Shown here: one piece after another, positions 11,870-23,917 of the stretch
Numbering within the stretch: position 1 is the stretch's first letter
Layout of the letters: every line of letters starts with the position of its first letter
NCBI GenBank assembly: GCA_015680685.1
Contig: MNCI01007832.1
Location: forward strand, 62,272-126,271
From: Gnetum montanum
Taxonomy: Eukaryota > Streptophyta > Gnetopsida > Gnetales > Gnetaceae
Direction of reading: 5' to 3'
Length of the DNA: 64,000 nucleotides
The notes under the pieces: model-generated
Seen by the model: the letters and a program-made list of their open reading frames with translations, nothing else
Told to the model about the DNA's origin: nothing
Databases searched by the model: none
Translations under genes and position numbers: made by a program

Positions 11870-13120
11870 TATGTTAACCTGACCATGAAGCCAAAATGAC
11901 AACCATAGAGGTGGTTGAACCCTAAATTGAAACAAATCATCAAGAAGGAAATCAAGCAACCTCTCAAGATGGGGTTCATCTATCCCATTGTAAATAGTTA
12001 GTGGGTTACCCCACTTGTAATTGTACTAAATAATGATGGTAAGTGGAAGGTATGCATTGATTTTAGGCTACTAAATATGGCAACATTTAAGGATCACTTT
12101 CTATTGTCATTTGTTGACTAGGTGATCAACACAATATCTGGGCATTGGTACTATAGTTTTCTAGATGGTTATAGTGGCTATAACCAAATTCAAATTGCAC
12201 CAAAAGATCAAGCAAAGATAACATTCATGAGTCCTTGGGGAACTTTTGCATATCACAAGATGCTATTTGGTCTATGAAATTCTCCTACCACATTCTAATG
12301 CCTGGTTCTAAGCATTTTTCAATAGAAGATCTATAGTGGTGTGAAAGTCTTCATGGATGACTTCCCCACCTATGGAGCTACATTTGAGCAAGCCTTGGAC
12401 TGCCTTGAGAAAGTGCTAAAATAGTGTGTTAAAACTAACTTGTGGCTTAATTGGTAAAGAATTCACTTAATGGTCCAGGAAGGCATTGTACTAGGGCACA
12501 GAATCTCACAAGCAAAAATTAAGGTTGACCCTAAAAAACAAGGGTCATCCAACGAATAACTTGCCAACTAGAAATAGTTAAATATGTTCAATCATTCCTT
12601 GGACATACTGGATACTACTAGCAATTCATAGAAAATTTCTATAAGATTGCAAAACTATTGGTCAAGCTAACAAACAAAGATGTTCCCTTTGTCTAGACTG
12701 TAGAATGTGAGAAAGCATTCCAGCAACTAAAAGAAAAGCCTATAGAAGTCCCAATCATACAACCACCTGACTAGTCTAGACCATTTCACATTATGATAGA
12801 TGCATCAAATAATGCCTTGGAAGTAGTGCTAATGAAGTTAGATGACAAGAAACAACCATACTACATCCATTGTAGTAGCCAAAGCATTATGGATGCACAA
12901 CTGAACTNNNNNNNNNNNNNNNNNTAGAGAAGTTCAAGTGTTATGTGCTTTGATACAAGGTTTTTGTTCACATAGATCATAGTGCCATCTACTTCCTAAT
13001 GAACAAGCCAACAATGAGCCCCCGTGTCATATGATGGTTAGTGATCTTGCAAGAATTTGATCTCACAATGGTAGATCAAAAGGGCACTGAGAATGTGATC
13101 ACTCATCACTTGTCTCAGTT
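11870..13120 (+). pseudogene. Reverse transcriptase and RNase H remnant, Athila-like
   Basis: RT starts near 11990 and gives KWKVCIDFRLLNMATFKDHF at about 12045-12100, FLDGYSGYNQIQIAP at about 12155-12200, SPWGTFAYHKMLFGL near 12230-12280 and the catalytic VFMDDF at about 12347-12364. An RNase H region follows from about 12780, with CYVLWYKVFVHIDHSAIYFL after a 17-N gap (12908-12924) and DLTMVDQKGTENVITHHLS at about 13060-13115. No second, archaeal-type RNase H is seen, unlike the Tat-like element at 56660. Roughly one stop per 20-30 codons plus frameshifts. The KWRVCID-type and GYSGYNQI motifs fit the Athila/Tat side of Ty3/Gypsy. Confidence 0.85.
12908..12924. other. Assembly gap of 17 N
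   Basis: A run of 17 N interrupts the RNase H region, between the strand carrying a CCKH-like start and EKFKCYVL. About one RNase H motif is missing, so the true gap may be longer than 17 bases. Confidence 0.9.
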
Positions 13121-13329
13121 ATGATAAGATAAAAAAGAGGAATAAAGCCCACTCTTTGACATGTTTTCTAATGAACTCCTCTTTGTTTGGTCTATAACTA
13201 AATAAATGCCTAATGAGCCAAAATAGTATGATGGCATTCTTACCTATCTTCTCACTTAGGAGATGCCACAAGGGTTGGACCATCAGAAGAAATAGTAGTC
13301 TCTTCATAGGTAAAGTACTTCATGGAGAT

Positions 13330-14520
13330 CAATGAACACCTTTACAAGGTATGCATTGATGACCTGGTTCACTAGTGTGTCCTTCATGTTGCTCAACTGT
13401 GCATTCTCCAAGATGCTCATGAAGGTGGAGGACACTATGTTGGGAGATGCATGGCCATTAAAATTCTAATGAGAGGGTACTACTAGGTAACATTCTTCAA
13501 GGATGCTCACCATTTCATAAGCTCTTATGAATGATGCCAATGAGATGGTGGAATGACTACTCATATGGAGGAACCTCAACAATGGATTCAGCCACTAGAA
13601 CCATTTGACATTTGGGGCATTGACTTCATGGGTCTCATCATGTCCATATCAGATGAAAAGGCATACATTATAGTCATTGTTAACTATTGTATGAAATGGG
13701 TAGAATCATTAGCCTTCATCATGTACATCCTCTACTACTACTTAGTTTGTACAACAAAATTTTGTAAATAGATTCAATGTGCCACATGCATTACTTTCTG
13801 ATATTGGAAATTATTTTAGAAACACTACTTTTTAGAAGCTCATGCAATGCTTGGGGGTTGAACATAAACTCACAACACCTTACCATTCCTAAGCTAATGG
13901 TCAAGCTAAGGTTACCAATAGGTAAATCACAAGGATACTAACAAGAACTATTAGCAAGTATAGGAAGGACTGGAGCACAAAACTCAATGATGTCCTTTGG
14001 GCCTATCGCTCAACTTGGAAACTTCCTATAAGCTACTCTCCCTATGAGTATGTGTATGAAAAACTACCAACATGTCATATTCAATTTGAACTCCATACAC
14101 TTTCAACAACTTTTGACCTTTACCTTGACTTTAGTATAGTCCAAAAAGAATGACTGATGAATCTCCACTTGCTAGATGAAAATTGATTAGTAGCCTTATC
14201 GTCTAATGAGTTGCACAAGGCCTATGATAAAAACTATCATGACCTGAAAATTAGAAAAGTTAAATTTCAATTAGGAGATAAGGTTCTTTACTAGAACCCC
14301 ACACATATACCTCAATGAACTAACTTCCAAACATTGTGGATATGACCTTACATCATTTATGAGACTTTCCCTTCTGGGGCCATGATGATCTATAAACCTA
14401 AGAGCCCAAACAAGAAATAGCTAGTTAACATTCAACAAATCAAACCTTTCCATGAGCATATGATAGCCAACACAACAACAACCTCATCAAATGAACAACC
14501 ATGCTCCATATTTCGGATCT
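13330..14520 (+). pseudogene. Integrase remnant, Athila-like
   Basis: The catalytic core is visible. The first Asp lies in EPFDIWGIDFMGL at about 13590-13630 (open stretch 13553-13771), the second in ALLSDIGNYF at about 13790, and the HxxYHPQ-NGQ region is TTPYHSXANGQAKVTNR near 13875-13920, where the catalytic Glu codon has become a stop (TAA). The C-terminal part gives [16 protein letters not shown] (13965-14010), [13 protein letters not shown] and QLGDKVLY, then ends near 14520. The zinc-binding N-terminus is too decayed to place. Same family as the minus-strand piece at 29940-30538. Confidence 0.85.
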
Positions 14521-14569
14521 TCTCTTTTCAACTTGGCCATGGGGAAGATGACCAACCATGCTAATCATT

Positions 14570-15060
14570 TAAGCGGGTCTTTAGTTTTTCAACCTTTTTT
14601 ATTTTACACATTTTTCATTTTATAACTTTTTGTTTTACATATTGTTTATTTTACATATTTTTTATATTATTAATCTTTTCTAATTTTTGTTTTACACCAT
14701 CATTCATAAATTTCCTATTTTTAGAATATTTTACACTTTTTTTATATATTTTCTTTTATTTGGTGTGGTTTCCTAACTTTTTGTTAATAAGCGCTAGGCA
14801 CATTGGTAATGCGTACTTGATGGTGGTATGTACTATTTTTGTTATTTGATTGTTGATGTATAGTTTCTAGCTTTGAATTTTGTTATAGATAATTAGAACA
14901 TGGTTTCTTTTCATATAATAGGTAGTGAGTCCACAACATCCGCCCATCCACAAACTCTATGGTTTTCCTTATTTAGGAAATGTGTAGTCCCTTTTTCATT
15001 AATAGAACGATAATAAATTTGTGACTTTGGTAGTTTCTAGAATTGGAAAGGATTCAAAGA
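14570..15060 (+). other. T-rich spacer after integrase, no gene
   Basis: Low-complexity T/TTTTA-rich sequence to about 14770, then unremarkable AT-rich DNA. The minus-strand Athila-like fragment has an equally T-rich spacer (in its own sense) at 29940-30110, so the spacer belongs to the family. Confidence 0.6.
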
Positions 15061-16330
15061 TTTAAATAGGGTGTGGCTTGAAGACGATTTGATATTCTTT
15101 ATGCTTTTCTATTTGCCTGGGTGCATGTGTGTTTTCATGAATTTCTTATCATTCCGTGTCATCCAATAAAAGGAAGTTGAATAAGTCCTTGCATGGTGTG
15201 GTTATCATCAAAGAAAAAAATGATGATAATTCAAAGCACACCCCTTGAACAAAATAAATGCAGATGTCCTTGCATGATATGGTTCTCATCAAGAAGAAAA
15301 AAAAGAGAAAAGATGAGGATTGAAAGCACACCCCTTGGATAAAATAAATGCATGTGTCTTTTACATGGTGTGCTTTCCATTTCAAAAAAAATAATGTAAA
15401 TTCAAAGAACACCCGTTAGATAGAATAAATGGGCTACAAGGACTGGTTATGAGACTTGTCTCCTCTAACTAAGGCCCTTCCTCACTTCCTACTTCTTCTG
15501 TAATTTGGAATAGTGGTTGTTCTATGGGAGCACTCTTGTGTCTCAAGAGATGGATTAGCCTTAGAATGTTGAAGCAAAGTTATAATGTGGTTGGTTTTGG
15601 TCTAGACTAAGGATGGATTCTATCAAATTATTTAACTACAAAATCCACAAGGGACTTCATGTGACCATAATTAGAAACTCCATTCCATTCTCTCTCATCC
15701 ATCTATGCTTTTCATGTCTCACTGTGGGATGACCCACTGATTTGACTTGGGTGTGACTTCAAGGATAATGCTTTATTTTTTGTTTTGTTCTATTCCTTGG
15801 GTTGCTGGTGTGTCCTTACAAATTTCCTACCACTCCAAGTCTCTCTCCATGGAAGCTTCTTGGCAATTCGACCTTGCATGGTGTGGTCCTCACTGAAAAA
15901 ATTCAAAAAAGAACACAATAAACAAATAAACTAAGGATTCAAAGCACACCCCTTGGTTGAATTCATGCACACACACATGGGTCTTCTCATGGTGTGGTTC
16001 CTCCGAATAAGAGAAAAGAAAAATCAAACACAGGGGAATTCAAATTACACCCCTTAGACCGCCTCTCACAGGCCACGCACTCTAGTTATGGGACGTCCTT
16101 GGTCCCCTCTTCTTCTCATGTTTATTGGAGTGGTGGTTCTCTATGGGGTCCTTCTTGCTTCCTTGGGGTTTGGTTGGACCTTCGTCTATCGCTACGATGT
16201 CACTAACTACGGATGGTTTTGGGTCTGACCTCAGGAAAGGTTCTACCAGGTCACTTAACCACAATCGCACACAGGGTTTCATGTGGCTGACACTTGGAAT
16301 TTCTATTATCTCCTCTCCCTCTGTTCCCAC
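15060..16330 (+). repeat. Tandem duplication of about 620-690 bp with nested 80-110 bp repeats
   Basis: Unit 1 (about 15060-15735) and unit 2 (about 15740-16330) align in order: a GTGTG-CTTGAAG start, CCTTGCATGGTGTGG (15187 and 15872), AAAGCACACCCCTT, TATTGGAGTGGTGGTT-like text, and TTCATGTG (15655 and 16278). Within each unit a shorter repeat, CATGGTGTGG...AAAGCACACCCCTTGGA, recurs at 15187, 15268, 15358, 15872 and 15982. Open frames in both strands here are not conserved between units and are not called genes. Confidence 0.75.
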
Positions 16331-17330
16331 TTCTCTCTATACTCACCTCACTGCCCTTTTTATGTTTTATGTGTTTGTTGTGTTTTTTGTAGGTCTCTCA
16401 TGCCTTGGTAGGTTCTCTTGGTTTGGAGTCTTCACTGGTCAACACCAATTATTGGCACCTGAGCCCATGGACCCTGGTGTTGAGGGTATGTAGGGGCTAC
16501 AAAGGTTTTTGCCTACTATGGGGAGGACCCACCTACATATTCCTAGTTTCACCTGTTAAGCCTCCCATCCTATGGGTTCCTTGGTTGATTATTTTTAGTG
16601 TCCCCTCATTTGATTTCTTCCTTGCAAAGTTCTTTTTGACTCTTGTTCTTCAATTTTTTTCTCTTTTTTGAGCTTCATTCCCTTCCTCATGTCCTTAGCC
16701 ATGACTGGGCCTTTCCCACGCTTCAATTGCCTCAATTTGGATTTTCAAATTCATCATTTCAAGTGTTTTATGGGTTGGTCAACGCTAGTCCACGGGTGAA
16801 TAGTGTTGCGTATATGGGGCCCCATATACGCAGTGCCTATGTATACATGGTCGCATATACATGGCCCCATTGATGTAGTGCCCAACCCCTATATATACAC
16901 CTACCCTAATTTCATTTTTTCATCATTTGGAGTTCAAATTGAGGGGATTTTTTTCCATTTTTTCTACCTAACCCTTTCCACCACACCTACATTCCATTGC
17001 GTGTCTACATCCACCTAATCTTTCCCGTTTTACGCACCCAGAGGTATGCTCTTAGTCATGGGGGTGTGGTGCCTTTGTGTAATTAATTAATTAATTAGTT
17101 GTTAATTACAAAAAATTTGGCTCTAACCCCTAAATTAACACTCTGGGAGACTTAATGGTGTGCCTATGCCATTAACATAACTTGGTCAAACTGAGAAAGT
17201 ATATACAGACCATCTTAAGCTACTTATGAATGTTCTAATGGGTAGTTATGTTTGATTGCAAATGGCACCCAAGGGATGAAGGATTGTCTAAACTAAGGGA
17301 CAAGCACCCATGCAAGGGAAGGGGATGAGG
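16330..17330 (+). promoter_or_regulatory. Non-coding block with palindrome and TATA-like site
   Basis: No gene seen. A perfect 24-bp palindrome at 16808-16831 (GCGTATATGGGG and its complement) is followed by a second near-palindrome (16840-16866) and, about 60 bp on, CCTATATATACACC at 16889. This arrangement resembles the palindrome-then-TATA order in the LTRs at 7399/7468 and 20416/20489, so the block may be a promoter or the remains of another LTR. An (AATT)n run lies at 17080-17100. Confidence 0.45.
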
Positions 17331-20130
17331 TGTGCAACCGCCAGAGCATGTGGAGGGCTCTCATGCAACCGAGCCCTTCCGCGAAAGACTTGATGTGGAA
17401 TCTATTCACCAGATTCTCAAAGAGGATATTCCCTATGAGCAATCACTAGGGGATGAGACTCCTGGGATAGTACCATGACCAAAGCCTACCTTTGCAACGG
17501 ATGGTCCTCTAGAAGCTAAATTTTGAACCATTCCTCGAGAACGCGGAAGAAGACGTGCGGATCCAATTGCAAAATTCTCCGATGTGGCCAATCATCACAA
17601 CCAGTGGTGAATGGTACTTAGGAGAAACTTATCTCTTCTAGATGAATTGGTAACCAAGGTCTAGAGTAAGAATCAAAGAAATTTATGTCTCTTACTCTTC
17701 AGAAGAAATAGCGCAAGCTTTGGGGTTGCCTGAAACTGGGGAAGATGTGGTAGAAATTCCAAAACAAGTCGATCCAGAGGTAAAGGCACAATGGACCAAA
17801 TGGTGCTACGAGGTAGAGCGCAAGGAATTCAGCTCCTTGACCATGATGGAGAGAGTCTACTCAAAGATCACATCTTACCATTTGAATCCAATAGTAAGAC
17901 CTAGCAAAATCACTGCCTTCTCCGCTCATGCATGTGCTACCTTGAGTGGGAAATTTTCCATGATTCTTTCATAGCTATTGTTTTTCAAGATTGAAAAGAG
18001 ATTCGCTGAGAACAAACGTGGAAGACGAGCTCTCCCCTTTCCCTACCTAATCTGAAAGTTGTGCAAATGGGCAGGGATAGCACGATATTCTAATGACATA
18101 ATCTGACACATCCCAATTCCCTCATGGCAAGAGATGATGAAAGACAAAACCCCTGCCACCACATAGACAGAGGAAGAGCAGCAACCACCTCCACCACCTA
18201 CACAAACAACGCAACCAGGCTTACAAAACATGGAAGAATACATCCACGAGATCTAGGAAATGCTCTTGAGCTAGCGAGAGCAATCTGGCAGGATTTGTGG
18301 AGGAGAAGACCCTTCGGTCTATCGCCTTAACATGAGCCACCTGGAGCAAGTCGCTCAATCAGTCAGCTTACTTGAAAGGTCAGGGTCGATATTTTCCAAC
18401 GCCCAAGCACCAATTCCAACCAAAATAGATCCAAGCATCTGAGATCTATCAACTGTAACCCAACAGTTATTTCTCAAAATCTCAAGGAATGCTGCTACCT
18501 TCTCGGTCTGCTTGGAAGATGGTGAAGGGGTGATGGTCCTAGTGATGCAACACCAGGGACAAGAAGTTGTGGCCAAAGTGGTTGCTGACATAATCGCTAC
18601 AGTTCTCAATGCACCGGCAGCACCTGTACCAAACATTCATGGACTACAAGATGTACAAGTGTCTACTAGAACTTCACATAGCTAGATTGATGCAACCCAA
18701 CATGAAGAGCTTTTCGACTAACTGGTGGGAACCGAGCAACCACTTCTGGATGTCTTCGACCTTCCAGACAACATTACTGTAACCTAGTCAGAGCTGCTCT
18801 CAACAAGGGCCAAGAGCCTTATTTTGAAAGGATAACTTGAAGCTACTCAAGTATCTTGTTAGTGCTTGGCAACTGAGGTAGCCCAATTAAGAGCCCAGCT
18901 TGCCGATCCAGCCATCCTCAACCATGAGATCACTAGAGATGAAGCTTTTCAACAACTTCAGCTTAAACTTCAAGTTGTTAAGGATGTGCGGGAGACGGTG
19001 ATCCTCAACAAGTCCATAGTATATGCCCGAGCCTATCACTTAGAGAAGGAATTGGTGGAGGTTTGCCAGGAGAACGTGCAGATGACCATAGAAGTTCATC
19101 GCCTATGCAATGTTGGTGCAGAGAACGAACACATGAAAGATTTCATCCACCAACAACACGAGGAGCTAGCAAGGGTGAATGCTGACATAAGAAGGTTGGG
19201 TACTAAAAATTGGAATCTTTCAATGGAGGAGGTTCGGGAATTATGATAGAAGTCTGCAATCAAAATTTCCTCTTGGAAGAACGAGGCCCTAAAATTTAAA
19301 AAAGTCAAAAATCATTACAGGGACCAAGTGGGATTGTAGAAGGAGGTAAAAGAGAAGCACATTCAAGTTGCTAAAGCCAAGATGAACCAAGCGCTCCAGC
19401 AACTTTGATAGGAAGGCGATGTATGGCCATCTATCTTTAATGGGTTGAATGCCTACAATAAAGTGGAAATCCACCTAAAGGAGCTGAAAATTGAAGAAAT
19501 GACAGAATACATGGAGTTGGCCAATCTTCAGTACGCAAACCTGGCTATGCTCACAGCCGAGAGATCATGGTTAGAGTTAGAAAAACAAGTGGCCACCTCA
19601 TATTCCCTATACGNGTGGTTAGAGTTAGAAAAACAAGTGGCCACCTCATATTCCCTATACGAGGGTGAGTTCTAGGTGCACAAGGCAACAAAACAAAAGC
19701 TGGCAACAACAAACGCAGAACTCAAGATTCTCCACACAAGCTTTGAAGGCCAACGTACCATCACGGAGGACCTAGCCTAAAGAATGAATGACTACCAACA
19801 GCTGCAGGCATCAATCCAAGCATTTGATATTGAATGTAAGTAGTTCGCAGCCTAGTTTTTCAACTTAAAAGAACTCATTCTGGTGCTGCCTTGTCCTTGG
19901 GAAGTTCGAGTTCCAACACACATTGGAGAAGCTGCCTAGACCGTGAACGATCCCAGAAGCAAAGAAGAAAAAATGAGGGCTCTCTTGGAGGCTTTCCGGC
20001 TACCTCCAGAAGTTGCAGCTACCGTGGGGTTACTGACATCCATGTCGCAACCAACGCATGGGCCAGAGGCTAGAGAGGGTTCATCAGAACCATCACCCCT
20101 AGGGACGGTGTGATCTTCTCTAGCAATTTT
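17330..20130 (+). pseudogene. Coiled-coil ORF at the env-like position of an Athila-like element
   Basis: A single long frame-related coding remnant of about 900 codons between integrase and the 3' LTR. The N-terminal third (about 17560-18120) reads GEWYLGETYLF, VRIKEIYVSYSSEEIAQALG, SYHLNPIVRPSKITAF and LPFPYLI-KLCKWAGI, in style like the plant retrotransposon domain of Athila extra ORFs (resemblance only). A Pro/Gln/Thr linker follows near 18170-18220, then a Gln/Glu/Lys-rich heptad region from 18866 to about 19800 (open piece 18866-19246) that should form long coiled coils. No transmembrane segment or signal peptide is seen. About one stop per 45 codons, fewer than in the pol genes upstream. 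Athila elements carry an env-like ORF here, which is why the position is informative; the function is unknown. Confidence 0.55.
19569..19661. other. Assembly joint: 45-bp direct duplication around a single N
   Basis: The 45 bases at 19569-19613 are repeated exactly at 19617-19661, with N at 19614. Overlapping contig ends placed side by side explain this better than biology. It inserts extra codons into the coiled-coil ORF. Confidence 0.9.
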
Positions 20131-20351
20131 GTGCATCACCCTACACAACAGATACTCCAGAACCAGCAAGGTGTTCAGTTTTGTCTCTAAACACCGCCAT
20201 TTTTGTAATTTGTCCTCCTTTGTAACTTGGGCACTTGGTAAATTCATGTTGTGTCATGCGTGTGTCATGTATATGTTTAGGTTATGTGTGTTGTAAATAA
20301 GAATCCATACCTTCCAAATTGTAAAGTAACTCGAGGACGAGTTTTTGCTCA

Positions 20352-20363
20352 ATCATGGGGGTA
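20352..20363 (+). other. Polypurine tract before 3' LTR
   Basis: ATCATGGGGGTA directly precedes the LTR start. The upstream CTCGAGGACGAGTTTTTGC is a common tail of Ty3/Gypsy coding regions just before the 3' LTR. Confidence 0.65.
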
Positions 20364-21266
20364 TGATGAAGTGTCATTAAGTCAATGCGTCGACTAGGCC
20401 ACATATACATAGCTGCGTTGACGCGGGCCCGTCAACGTAGCTTCCTTGTGTTGATGTGGCCCTTTTTACATAGCCACCTTTCCCGACCTATAAATAAGAG
20501 GGCCTTCTACCTCATTTAGGCATCTTTTTGAGTAGTTGTAGCGAAGCTCTTGCAGTTTGTTCCTGCAGAAGATAGAATATTTTCCAAGTGCCCACAGTAG
20601 GTGTAAGAATAGTGATCAGCTCTTTATTCGAGCATTGGTGTATCTGATCCCATTTGCGTGACAGCAATAAAGAAGAACTATTCAAGCAATCCTTATAGCA
20701 TTTGGACTTAGTTATTTTATGCAATTAATTGTTTAATATGTTTATGCTTTATTAGTTACTTGTTACTTACTTATGTTTTCGTTATTATAATTTCAATCAT
20801 TATTGTTCATCCGTAGTTCATTAAGGCCATAAGTACGACCATCTCGAACGTAATCCAAACACTTGGTAAGCCCAGTGACGCTTAACATCTGGTAACCCAG
20901 TAGTGTTACGAGATGCTCAGAATGTGCTCAGAAGATGGGACCGGATACTTATGCTAGGAATAGTTAGAATATAAACTAGGATAATTAGAGATTATATAAT
21001 AGTTTATTCCTTACTTTCCATACCTCAATTAGCCTCCGAAAAGATAATTAAAAAGATATAAAAATCATTAGCCTTAATCTCACTTAACCATCGTAAACAA
21101 AACCTCACAAGTGAGATTAGGATGACAATGACCATTCTAACCCAAGGTTTCACTAGTTAGAAGTCTAGTGTATGTTATGTGTTTACAGTCTGTGGATTTC
21201 GACTGAGTCACGCATGAACACTCGTGATTCGTATGGTTGGGCGTAGGGGTACCTAGCTACTCATCA
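20364..21266 (+). repeat. 3' LTR, Athila-like
   Basis: 903 bp from TGATGAAGTG to CTCATCA. Landmarks match the LTR at 7362-8212, including CCTATAAATA, CAAGTGCCC, AATAAAGAAGAACT (a polyadenylation-like AATAAA), CATAAGTACGACC, ACTTGGTAAGCCC and TTGGGCGTAGGGGTACCT. An inverted repeat (7-bp arms CGTTGAC/GTCAACG around GCGGGCCC, 20416-20437) lies upstream of the TATA box. CpG is clearly commoner than in the 5' LTR. Confidence 0.75.
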
Positions 21267-22590
21267 CATAGCAAATTTAGAAAAAGTAATCACTCATAGA
21301 GTTAGAATTTGTCTCCAAAAGTAAATGCATAAATAGTCTTTCCACATCAGCTCCTTTGTTGAGAAAAGTCATAGAACCAAAACTTAGCTCTATAAGTAGA
21401 TTTAAAAATGGTTCTACATGCTGACATCACAACCAAGATAAGGCTATATGAAGCTACAATAATAAGAATAGATTGGGATGCTAAGCCTAACCTTTGAGCT
21501 TTTAATAAAGTAGCTCAACAAAATCAAAGCTTATGACATGTGTCAAGAACTAAGTTGAACATCTTATCTAAAAGAAAGAAAATTAAGGAATAGGGGTTTG
21601 AATACTAATAAGTGAAATTTGGATGGATTTCAAGCATATAAGCATTAACAAGTAGAGATAAGAGCTAAAATAGGGCTAAGAGTAGAGATAGAGTAGTCAT
21701 TGAAGCATGAAGGAGTGTATGTAAAGTCCTCATAAAATTCATTATAAAAATAGCCAATATATCTCAAAAAGAGAAAGAAGAGATACCTCTAAAATCCCAT
21801 GATGTTGATACTTTTCTTTCTCTAAATACTTACAACAATATAATCTGAACATCTATAAGCTTCAAAAATGGATTCATGTTGTGTGATTGGAGTTAGAAGT
21901 AGAAGACCTAGACATGTTCAACTTTAACGAAGATCATGATTTGATAGACAAATTAGGCCTTCATTTCAGAAAATCAATGAAATAATGGTGGGAAATATAC
22001 AAGAAAATATGACTTCGTAAGCTTGGCTTTAGGCCCATGACAAACCTCATTAGAGATGTTCTAAATCACCTGATAGCAAAAATAGGTTATGAAAAGGACA
22101 TGCTGTAATTTAGTAGAAATAAAAAGTGTTATATTAACATTAGCATTTAGAAGGAATATTGACTCTATGAAATAGTAGAACTAGACATTATGGAGATATA
22201 AGCTCACTAGTTCAGTGAGGAGATGATAAGCAACAAGTTCTAAAACCATTCCAAATCTTGGAAAATCATCAAGCTATCACTAACTAATCTAGGGAAGATT
22301 TAGGGATATAGGAATGTTGTTTTGAAGGCTTTATAGGTTAGGTTCCCTTAAAGAACATTTATTTTACCTTAAATTTTTTGTTCTAGATGTAAAATTAATT
22401 CAATTACCAATTATCATGTTTAGGCTTGGGTAGCGTTAGAAAATAAGAGTAATGAGTTCAATTGATTCTTTCCTGTTCAATATATGAATGATGCATTATA
22501 GAAAATCCTTTTAGAAATTCATGAGAAATGAGTTCAATTGATTCTTAAATCATTTCTGTTATATGGTTTAATAATTAAAGTTCTATAACC
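21267..22590. other. No gene recognised
   Basis: AT-rich sequence without a convincing coding frame, LTR or known repeat. An 18-bp motif (ATGAGTTCAATTGATTCT) occurs twice near 22452 and 22529. The last part (about 22430-22590) may be the 3' tail of the minus-strand LINE. Confidence 0.5.
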
Positions 22591-23917
22591 TAAGAGAATG
22601 GCCCAAATTTTTGCTAACTATGCATCACAAAGAAGAGATCATCCAAAAGATACTTATTATAAATTATTCATAGTTATCTATTAGAGGGGCTTCTTTGATG
22701 CAAAGGCTTTAGAATTCTTAATGTATTGTGTTTATCCTCATTCTAGTATTTATGTATTGAAAATGAAAAATGATTAGGAAAGTAATCTATAAATTGATAA
22801 ATACCTTCAACCTCTAATGACATCATCTCTACTTTAAGAAGCATAATATCATATTGTGTCTATCTTTTCAATTTAAATTTCTCAAGTAAAAGAAGCTTCT
22901 AAATTTTTTCTACCTATTTCCAATATATATTTGATAGAATAGAACCCCATACAACAAATCCATAAAGAATAGTACATTGAAAAATAACATCATTCTTATA
23001 TTTACTCTTTAAAGTAATTAAGGATTTCATACAACTTGCAACTATTTGAGTAATGCATTGATCCTATTTGTAACTATAGGAGTATTCTAAACTATGATGT
23101 TTGAAAATGTTGGTGGCTGGAACACCAAGAGGTCCATGGGTATACAGCCTAACCTCAAATCCATGCGAGGGATATGCTAGAGAAAATGGAAACGGGGTGC
23201 CCTAAACAGTCTTGTCGATGAAACAGGAACTTATGTGGTGTTAAAATGGCCATGTGCGAGAAGAGTTTATACTACGTTATGTGCGGGCATTGGGTTTGGA
23301 AAAGCTAGAGCGTAGTAGGGTGTCCCAACTTGAGAACTATGACGTGAACATGCAAATATGTATGAAAAGTGAGAAAATACAAGCATTACACTAAATGCCA
23401 AAGAGAAATTCTTGAAAAATGCAACAAAATTTGAGAACAATAGTGCACCACCCCAAAAGAGGAAGCGTAGTTAATTCACAAAGGTATACATAGTGTACAA
23501 TAGACACAGTGGGAGTGCAATCAAAGACTCAGTGGTGTCAGGCTGTGAAGTTTGGTGCTCACTATGTTGGACTATGCCTGCCGGGTTGGTAGCCACAGTG
23601 TACCATGTGATGTTCTATGGGTCTGCAATGGGGCTATAGTCTACCGTGCAGTGTAGTTGTGCCTCTCTGCCAGTGTGGTGTGCTCTGGGTCTCATTCGTC
23701 CTTGGAGCTAAGTGCCAAGATGCCAAATTGCCAAATGCCAAAATGGAAGTGCCAACTACCTTACTGGTCAAAGATGGAATCCTCCTCCTTTCTTTCCTTT
23801 TTCTTTTTTTCCCTTCTTTGAAACATTAGGGTGTAGTGGTACTTATAGGACTAGGGTTAGCCCAAAATGCAGATCAAGTGCCACGTAGCAGTGTGGTGGA
23901 TGGGCTTGTCTACTAAG

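Larger units (their letters stand above)
7362..21266 (+). mobile_element. Athila-like Ty3/Gypsy element or composite, 13.9 kb
   Basis: Bounded by two homologous but very diverged LTRs (7362-8212 and 20364-21266) in the same orientation. Inside come a primer site, gag, protease, RT, RNase H and integrase (to about 14520), a long spacer with duplications, a coiled-coil ORF at the env-like position (17330-20130), and a purine-rich tract before the 3' LTR. The Athila-like call rests on a tRNA-Asp-type primer site, the RT style (FLDGYSGYNQIQIAP) with no second RNase H, and the extra ORF. The LTRs look only about 60-65 percent alike by eye, and the 3' part is less CpG-poor than the 5' part, so the ends may come from two insertions. 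Confidence 0.6.

Noticed and set aside
16082-16493. Open frames of 82-122 codons on both strands
   Set aside because: They lie in the second unit of a duplicated spacer; the first unit does not preserve them.
17075-17100. (AATT)n run as a telomere or origin signal
   Set aside because: It is a short simple repeat with no plant telomere motif (TTTAGGG) nearby.
18355-18636. 93-codon minus-strand frame
   Set aside because: It is a shadow of the coiled-coil ORF on the plus strand.
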